DNA of 64,000 nt, taken from contig JANUWF010003377.1 of the NCBI GenBank assembly GCA_026120185.1, positions 879,001 to 943,000 of the forward strand, in the 5' to 3' direction. Below the pieces are notes generated by a model, which did no database searches, was not told where the DNA came from, and saw nothing but the letters and a program-made list of their open reading frames with translations. Positions 57,699 to 64,000 of this stretch are shown here, in pieces. Origin of the DNA: Voacanga thouarsii (lineage: Eukaryota; Streptophyta; Magnoliopsida; Gentianales; Apocynaceae). Within the stretch, counting starts at the first letter, position 1, and each line of letters starts with the position of its first letter. The translations under genes and the position numbers were made by a program.

Positions 57699-59382
57699 AC
57701 CGAATGTTCCTACACAAACAGACCCTCGTCGTAGTGGAAGGATCACAAGAGTTCTAGAAAGGCGAATCAGAGAGATCTATGATCTAGTCTCTGATTATTA
57801 GGAACAAAATTTCACTAAATATGAGGAGGCCATTATTGATGCTGATGCAGACAAATGGCAGCTAGCCATGAATGCCGAGATTGAGTCCATGTACCTCAAT
57901 CATGTTTCGGATATTATCACTGCACTTGATGCAATAAAACCCATTGGGTATAAGTGGATATATAAGAGGAAGAGAGGTGCGGATAGAAAGGTTGAAACCT
58001 AAAAAGCACGGTTGGTTGCTAAAGGTTATACTCAGAAAGAAGGGATCGATTATGAGGAAACCTTTTCACCAGTAGCCATACTTAAGTTTATTCGAATTCT
58101 CTTAGCCATCACATGTCATTATGACTAAGAAATTCGGTAGATGGATGTCAAGACGGCCTTCTTAAATGGCTGTCTTAGAGAAGATATCCATATGTCCCAG
58201 CCAGAAGGTTTTGTTGCTAGAGATCATGAACAAATGGTCTGTAAGCTTAAGAAGTCCATCTATGGACTTAAGCAAGACTTACGAGCATCAAACATACATT
58301 TTGATGAAATCGCGAAAGCTTATGGTTTCATTTAAAACGTGGATAAACCATGTATGTATAGAAAATCAGACAGTGGCAAAGTAATTTTCTTGGTTCTTTA
58401 TGTGGGTGATATTCTACTCATTAGAAATGATATAGGGACATTGCCATCCGTTAAGGTTTGGCTATCTAGTCAATTTAGCATGAAAGACATGGGAGAAACT
58501 AGCTACATTATAGGTATTAAGCTTTTTAGAGATAGGAATCAAAGAGTGTTAAGCTTATCCTAATCTGCTTACATTGACAAAATATTAGTCAACTATAGCA
58601 TGGATCAATGTAAAAGTGCTATTATACCCTTTAGACATGGATTATCCTTATCTTCCAAGCAATATCCTCGGACACAAGAAGACAAGCAAAAGATGAGTAG
58701 GATCCCTTATGCTTTACCTGTGTGAAGTCTCATGTATGCTAGGCTTTGAACTATGCCAGATATCTGTTTTGCAGTAGGTATGGTTAGTAGATATCAGTCA
58801 AACCTAGGGGAAGCTCATTGGCAAGCCGTAAAGCAAATACGTAAATATTTCAAGAAAATAAGAGATTTTATGCTTGTATATCGTGCTGATGATTTGGTTC
58901 CTACAAGTTACACAGACTTAGACTTCCAAGCAGATAAAGATGAAAGAAAATCTACTAGTGGATATATTTTCACTTTGTCTAGAGGAGCTATTTCATGAAA
59001 AAGCATCAAGTAATCTTGCATTGCTGATTCTACCATAGAAGCTAAGTACGTTGCTGCTTCAGAAGCTTCTAAAGAAACTATACGGCTCCAAAAGTTCCTT
59101 ATAGAACTTAGAGTAGTACTACACATGGATAGGCCTGTCGCCATTTATTGTGACAACTTTGGAGTGGTGTCAAAATGCAAGAAACCTCGAAACCATAGGA
59201 AGGGCAAGCATATAGAGAGGAAGTATCACCTTATCCGGGAGTTTATTTAGAAATGGGAGATTTTGGTCGATTCGATTTCTTCTGTGAACAATCTGGATGA
59301 TCCCTTTACCAATTCTTTAACAAAAAAGGTATTTCGCAAACACTTAGATGTCATAGGAGTAAACACTTATGGACTTTCTTAG
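57699..59382 (+). pseudogene. pol: Element C pol, right part (RT and RNase H), broken
   Basis: It starts in the linker before RT, with PRRSGRITRVLERRI, then [45 protein letters not shown] and KKSIYGLKQ. The catalytic YVDD is YVGD (58399-58410), which should abolish activity. RNase H: VSRYQSNLGEAHWQAVKQ, DLDFQADKDERKSTSGYIF, IYCDNFGVVSK, KGKHIERKYHLIREFI and HLDVIGVNTYGLS. Stops are scattered, several at Gln or Trp codons. It continues from the gag/protease piece at 38401-39454, with integrase missing between. Confidence 0.9.
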
Positions 59383-59390
59383 TCTTTATA

Positions 59391-59405
59391 GTGCAAATGG
59401 GAGAT
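59391..59405 (+). other. Polypurine tract of element C
   Basis: GTGCAAATGGGAGAT immediately before TGTTGGAAAG. Confidence 0.85.
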
Positions 59406-61192
59406 TGTTGGAAAGTATGCTCTCAAAGACTATGTATTATGTGTGAATATATTGAAGTAAAATATTTATTCATTCAATTTAGTTTGTTTCTTATATTATT
59501 GTATATTTAAATGTCCAAGTATGACATGTAATGATCTATGTGTTCTTCACAGTAAGGTATAGACCATATGTACTTATCATACAAGTAAAATTGAGTTCTT
59601 AGTCGTTTGATGGAACTGGGCATTTCATCAAGGTAAGACTATTGTGCCATGATTTCCAATAAGGAATGGTTTACCTTGAATAAGTGAGTAGTTCACTCAC
59701 ATCATAGACATAAGTGTATTTCGAATACGTAGAACTGGACTTGTAGTGGAGGTCTTTCTTAAAGTACTATAATTATAAAGACTAAACTATTACTGCTACA
59801 GTGTGGACGGATATATTCATACATGAGTATGAGTTGGTGGTCTGGCAAAGCTAGAGTTTTATACTTTGATCTATGTTGAGTGAGATTTTTTTGTGAGATC
59901 AATATCTTTGTATGTTGGGTGTATTACTCTAGTTAAGACGGACTCATACAACAGAGTTTCTATGCTTCACTTAGTGAAGTTAAATCACCCCTTTGTAATT
60001 GTCCAGGATAATCTAAATGATCCTGGGCCCTAGGAACTTGACTTTAGAATGTGTACTTTTGGGTAGCTTCCAATGATAAACAAGTACATTCAAGTGAGTC
60101 ATGGATTATCAGACTAGAGGTTTAAGGATGGTAGATGTCATTAAGATGGGTGTTAGTTCATTTATCCTGTCTCATTTATAGGTGTTACATAGAGGAGTAT
60201 TTTCATCATTTCATCAGTAAGTCGGAGACATTGCTTTAGCAATATTATTCTTGGGATCAATATTTTCATATGGTGATAAATAAAAATATTTAAAATGATA
60301 AAATGCGACTATTTAATAGTAAGGGCATTTTGGCCATTTTAGTATCCATGGATAATATGTCTCTTAGTCCCCAGAGTAGCTCAAGTTGTCTTGGTGTTGT
60401 TTAAGCACAATCTGGGCTTAATGGATAATTTTTTGGAAGAGAAATAAAATTTATTCAAATAGTCTAATTATAATTAATTAATTAGTCTTGGGTATTAATA
60501 AGGTAGAGAAATGATAATTAATTAGTTAAGAGAAATGGGCTGGAATAAATTAATTAATTAGGCTGATATATGTTGACATTTATTAAGAGTCCAATTAAAA
60601 TTAATTAATTAGTCTTGGATATTTAATGAATCCCAGAAAAGAAAATTAATTAATTAACAGAATTGGGCCAATCTTGGATTGGTTTTGGAGCACAACACCA
60701 AGCCTATTAGGGCTTAATGTTTTTTGGCCATTAGGGCTTAAGGCTAGTCGGAAAAAAAAAAAAAAAAAGAAGAGAAGAAGAGGAAAAAGAACGTGGTTTT
60801 TTAGGGTTTTCTTCTTCTTCGATGTGCCGATTCCTCTCTCTCTTCTCTTTCATGTTTTTCTCTGTCTTTTCTCTGGTAGAGTGTTTTTTTTATCCAAAAA
60901 GGATCTCACACCAAGCTAACGCCAAGAGCAAGATAGAGTCATACTCCGAAAGACGAGGAGAAAAAGCTTGGAGACGCTTGATGCGTAGGAGTAGAAGGTT
61001 GGAGGGAATTTCAGTTGAACAACAGGCGCCTCCTTCTCCCCTTCTAATGCAAGAATTTCCAGTGCAACCCATCCCTATGTTGGTTAATCCGCGACCAATA
61101 AGGAAAAGTAAGTACTCTCTCCTAGATGTTGCTTGGAAAAACTAAAAATATTCCGTTGCATTTTTCTTTAATGTTTTTTCATTGATCCTTCA
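59406..61192 (+). repeat. 3-prime LTR of element C
   Basis: It starts TGTTGGAAAGTATGCTCTC and ends ATTGATCCTTCA (1787 bp). It contains the doubled unit with TTAATTAATTAGTCTTGG (about 60470-60660), a poly(A) run and the open leader exon (60981-61107). Confidence 0.93.
60981..61107 (+). CDS. Putative leader exon of family C, 3-prime LTR copy (open)
   Basis: From ATG 60981 it reads MRRSRRLEGISVEQQAPPSP and continues open for 127 nt to AGGAAAA/GTAAGTAC, a consensus splice donor. Length, phase and the RRSRRL motif match the E exon, although the two LTRs are otherwise much diverged. The frame also extends upstream of the ATG to about 60822. In this 3-prime position it cannot lead into gag; it records the family sequence before the 5-prime copy decayed. 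Confidence 0.5.
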
Positions 61193-61440
61193 ATCTTATG
61201 TGACAATACTAGTGTTATCAATCTGACCAAATCCTGTTCAGTACTCTAGAACTAAGCACATTGAAATTAAGCATTATTTTATTAGAGATCATATGCTTAA
61301 GGGTGATGTTTGTGTGTAATATATTCTAACTAATGAACAGCTTGCAGATATATTCACTAAACTGCCAGTCAAAGATAGGTTTAATCATCTGTGAAGAGGT
61401 TTAGAAATTACTAGATTATGTAACTAATAATTTTGCCAAA
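61193..61440 (+). pseudogene. pol: Copia X RNase H, C-terminal end
   Basis: X resumes after element C with CDNTSVINLTKSC, then blocks equivalent to KHIEIKHYFI, HMLKGDVCV and EQLADIFTK, and KDRFNHL near 61370. It joins the piece ending at 34916, which stops just before CDN. Frameshifts and stops are frequent. The TSD-like atctt (61193-61197) lies at the join. Confidence 0.87.
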
Positions 61441-61837
61441 GCTTGTTTTTGTTCATTCTCACAGAATGTCTGAAGACATTTGATTTCGGATGGTAATTTT
61501 GGATGCAGCATCTTAAATACATGAATCCAAAACTCCCTCAACAAAATGTCTCTCAATTTATTTTAGACAGACAAGTTTAGACTTAGTCTAAGTTTAAAAT
61601 AGCGGTAACCTAGAATCGCGTATTTTTTTATTGGATAAAAAAAGCGTTTGAGTCCAGAACTCTCTTTTTGAATTTTCAAAATGTCTGTGCTTTTCAAAGT
61701 AGCTTATCCTATCTCTGATGAAATCTCTTTTGAAGGTACTTGATTGTACTTATCTACTCAAGTACCTAGGAAATCACAGAAAAAAGTTTGTCAAAAAGCT
61801 ATTTCTCTCTCTTCTTGAAATCTAAAACCGCCATCAA

Positions 61838-61878
<41 letters not shown>

Positions 61879-61897
61879 CTTCATCTTCCTCACTGAA
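61441..61897 (+). other. Spacer after Copia X pol
   Basis: AT-rich sequence of about 460 bp with no coding signal. It includes a (TC)n run at 61841-61874 just before a short ORF. SIRE-like elements have such a spacer between pol and an additional 3-prime ORF. Confidence 0.5.
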
Positions 61898-62032
61898 ATG
61901 GAAAACCCACATCTTCTTCTCGCAACTGCCATGGCAAAACTTCCTAAATCAGCTAAGAAAATTGAACTAAAGATAAGGAAGAACAAAGAAGGCAAAGTAG
62001 TGGCGAAAACAAAATCTGTAATCTCCACCTAA
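61898..62032 (+). pseudogene. Start of the extra ORF downstream of Copia X pol
   Basis: ATG 61898 opens 44 codons, MENPHLLLATAMAKLPKSAK and on, very Lys-rich, ending in TAA at 62030. A basic N-terminus followed by a long domain is typical of the ORF found after pol in SIRE-like elements, so I take this as its broken start. No signal peptide is evident. Confidence 0.45.
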
Positions 62033-62183
62033 CCTGCCGCCCAAACAAAAAGGGAAAAAGATTATCGCCGAGGAATTAGTTTCCCAAACAGACTCATCAC
62101 AAAAGCTTCATGTACAAGAAACTTCTAACATACAGGTACCCTGATTCCTTGACTTAAAATGTGAATTTGAGTTTAATGACTAG

Positions 62184-62768
62184 TTGTCAAGAAATAGGTT
62201 TGTCATTACTAGATATCGTGTTGATTTTGAGACATTTTTGAATTTTGCCAATATTCTGAATATGTTTGAATCACTTGGATTGGGTGCTTTACTATCGATA
62301 GATGAAAAATTATACAGTACATTAGTCTGGGAATTTTATTCAAACCTAGGAAAAGGAAGACTGGAGGAGACTGGTGGGGAATTCATGGTTTAGTGGTATA
62401 CCTCGAGGGTAGAGTATATGAACATGAAATTTGATAATAGAATGTTGAACCGAATATTTGGAGTTAGAGACGACAGAATTCAATTTTTTAAAATGAGTAA
62501 ATTTCCAAAAGAGTCTGACCTGTTTGATCTCGTGATATTTGAGGCTAAGTTTACTGGAGGTAAGAGTTTAAAATACTCAAATGATCGCAACTCCAAATGG
62601 CTGAATGGATTCGGGAAAATTCTGTCAACCATGGTGGAACCTAACTTTGGGCACAAAACTTCGTTTAGTATCATGCAAATGATACCTATATTAGCCCTAT
62701 CAGAGGGGACGCAGATTAGTTTTGGATTTCTGGCTGTGAAGCTAATGCCTCATATGGAAATCTCCTAA
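62184..62768 (+). pseudogene. Extra ORF downstream of Copia X pol, main domain
   Basis: One frame with a single stop (TAG 62391-62393) runs from RNRFVITRYRVDFETFLNFA through TLVWEFYSNLGKG, RVEYMNMKFDNRMLNRIFGV and KWLNGFGKILSTMVEPNFGH to LALSEGTQISFGFLAVKLMP. The xEFYxNL motif followed by an NRxxGV-type block resembles plant transposon-associated proteins that often accompany retroelements. I see no membrane segment, so I do not call it an envelope protein. There is no ATG at the start of the frame; the ORF probably began at 61898 with frame changes between. Confidence 0.5.
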
Positions 62769-62820
62769 CCAAGGTCTTTAAACAAGTGCCCCTGGACACC
62801 TCAAGATTAATGTTCACAGC

Positions 62821-63150
62821 ATGAAATTTTTTGAGAGAATGGGATTTATACAAATGGACAATCAATGGATTCTTCTTAGGGATGTTTCAGAAGAAGAAAG
62901 GGAAAAGCTGATTAAGATCAAAGCTGAGGGAAAGAAAGCAACACATGTTGCCTCAACTGGAACAAAACGCAAAGATGAAATAGCAGAGGAATCCTCAAGT
63001 AAAGGCAAGCAGAGGTTTAATGAAAGTGGACTAACTCAAAACATTCTAAATGCTTTGAATATTTTGTCTAAAAATTTTGATGGGTTTAGTGCCGAAATCA
63101 AAACTGAATTGCAACTTGGAACTCCATTGAGCAGTGTGGAAGAGAAGTAG
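62821..63150 (+). pseudogene. Extra ORF downstream of Copia X pol, C-terminal charged part
   Basis: A 109-codon frame, shifted relative to the preceding one. MDNQWILLRDVSEEEREKL is followed by a Lys/Glu/Ser-rich low-complexity stretch and a mildly coiled-coil C-terminus (NILNALNILSKNFDGF). The sequence flows on from the previous frame, so I treat both as one broken ORF. Fragments in other frames continue to about 63530 (Pro-rich, for example PAEMMPTVPLLAQ). Confidence 0.45.
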
Positions 63151-63740
63151 CCCACAAAAGAAAAGTATATTTGGAGATGTCTCAAAAAATCAAGCTACTC
63201 AACCATAGCAAGACGATGAGCATGTTATTCCCTCTCCTGAAAAGGATTTTGGACAACGCACCGTTGTTGAGAAAATTGTTACTGATGAAATTTCAGCTCC
63301 ACCCATTGCAATGCCCACGACTGAAACAATTCCATCCCAGCCTGCTGAGATGATGCCTACTGTACCCTTGCTGGCCCAATTGCCGTTACAAATGACAAGC
63401 TAGTTCCATATGGTAGCTCATCAGGATGTAGAGTAAAACATGTTGTCATCAAAAGAAAGTCCAACAGAATTGCTAGACAACACTCAAAGAAAGATGCCAG
63501 TGCTAAGCCTGAGACCATCAACATTCCATGATTAGCATATGATGACTGCTGACTGCTGACTTATTTTGTAATATTTTATTCTACTGAACATCATTACCTT
63601 CAAACTATTTTATGCTTTCGGCACTATATCTACATGAATACTTTTATTTTGGTTTTGGACTAATATTACTGTTATTGCTGACATTTTGTTACTAGTACTG
63701 CTGGTTGATTCCTTACTACCTCTCTGCTGCTAAATTCTTT
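63151..63740 (+). other. Decayed 3-prime end of the extra ORF and untranslated region
   Basis: Frameshifted Pro/Thr/Lys-rich coding remnants run to about 63530, then AT-rich sequence. No LTR start is recognisable. Confidence 0.4.
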
Positions 63741-63765
63741 TTAATTGATGCCAAAATGGGAGAAA
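63741..63765 (+). other. PPT-like tract of Copia X
   Basis: TTGATGCCAAAATGGGAGA (63746-63764) resembles the TTTGATGCCAAAGGGGGAGA-type sequence that follows the last ORF in SIRE-like elements. The 3-prime LTR would lie further right, but none is identifiable before the window ends. Confidence 0.45.
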
Positions 63766-64000
63766 TAAATATGGAGTATAATGGATAGAGTATGATGGAC
63801 CGTGTATGAGTACAATGGATTGTGTATAATTGTATGATTAAGAGCTAAATATTTTTTTGCCGAGCTGAATTTATTGTAGTATTGTGCTTGTACTAACTTT
63901 GAGTTATGGATTGTGATTGAGTTCGAATGATGGATACTTGAGTGGATGGTTATGAAAACTGTGTTGTTTCTCTTTGGTTGCATAGTGAAAACTTTGTGTT
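63766..64000. other. Window end, no gene recognised
   Basis: AT-rich sequence with short GTATGA/GTACAATGGA-type near-repeats (63770-63840). The minus-strand ORF here is His/Ile/Ser-rich and looks accidental. Confidence 0.5.

Larger units (their letters stand above)
34917..61192 (+). mobile_element. Copia element C, split by nested element D
   Basis: The 5-prime LTR (34917-36724), PBS, leader, gag and part of protease lie on the left. The RT, RNase H, PPT and 3-prime LTR (59406-61192) lie on the right of D. Flanks ttctt (34912-34916) and atctt (61193-61197) are a target-site duplication with one difference. X pol resumes outside. The GAG-pre-integrase and integrase of C are missing, removed with the 5-prime end of D. 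The LTRs differ by about 11 percent over the first 240 bases by eye. Confidence 0.93.

Noticed and set aside
57463..57801. 112-codon ORF from the D LTR into C pol
   Set aside because: It crosses the insertion border at 57698, so it is a chance fusion of LTR and linker sequence.
62184..62768. A retroviral-type envelope gene after Copia X pol
   Set aside because: The position fits, but no signal peptide, cleavage site or membrane helix is visible in the readable frames.
1..64000. Host protein-coding genes, CRISPR arrays or bacterial-type systems
   Set aside because: Every coding region with a recognisable domain belongs to a transposable element, and all regular repeats are microsatellites or LTR-internal units.

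Overview
This window is plant nuclear DNA, almost certainly a eudicot. I found no host gene in its 64 kb. It is AT-rich, repeat-dominated intergenic DNA made of transposable elements inserted into one another. The evidence is several Ty1/Copia and Ty3/Gypsy LTR retrotransposons with initiator-Met-tRNA-type primer sites, an L1-type LINE, a CACTA element with GACGG-type subterminal repeats, and a Stowaway MITE end. Nearly every coding region is broken by stops and frameshifts, so these are fossils. The youngest is the Copia element at 47484-57122, whose LTRs differ by about 3 percent over the first 300 bases (counted by eye).

Layout from the left. (1) 1-3110: minus-strand LINE split by a gypsy solo LTR (742-2073, target-site duplication accag). 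(2) 3111-5714: non-coding, with one tRNA-like pol III box pair. (3) About 5.9-9.47 kb: minus-strand Athila/Tat-like LTR and 3-prime internal remnant, carrying a 977-bp CACTA element and half a Stowaway. (4) 9473-16432: minus-strand Athila-like element (3-prime LTR, polypurine tracts, integrase, RNase H, part of RT) whose integrase is split by a Copia solo LTR. (5) 16432-24222: a second minus-strand gypsy element (gag, protease, RT, RNase H, part of integrase, PBS, 5-prime LTR), joined to element 4 by a deletion junction and holding two more solo LTRs. (6) 24223-63.8 kb: a SIRE-like Copia element, called X here, whose pol is cut into three pieces.

X contains two insertions: element A (25010-34425) and element C (34917-61192). 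C contains D (39455-57698), which lost its 5-prime LTR in a deletion. The 3-prime LTR of D contains a solo LTR F (45593-47109) and the complete element E (47484-57122). The nesting depth is X > C > D > E or F. LTR divergence agrees with this order: C about 11 percent, A about 10 percent, E about 3 percent. After the last piece of X pol there is a degraded extra ORF region.

The most interesting observation is in the related Copia elements A, C and E. Each LTR carries, near its 3-prime end, a short open segment starting MQTRQSRRLAGF or similar, which ends exactly at a splice-donor-like GT. A splice-acceptor-like AG lies 2 bases before the gag ATG. In C and E the segment is 127 nt in all four LTR copies, and removing the putative 1.76-1.90 kb intron would fuse it in frame to Gag. 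The removed stretch contains the primer-binding site. I infer a two-RNA strategy: spliced mRNA for an N-terminally extended Gag, and unspliced genomic RNA that keeps the PBS. This is a prediction from sequence only.
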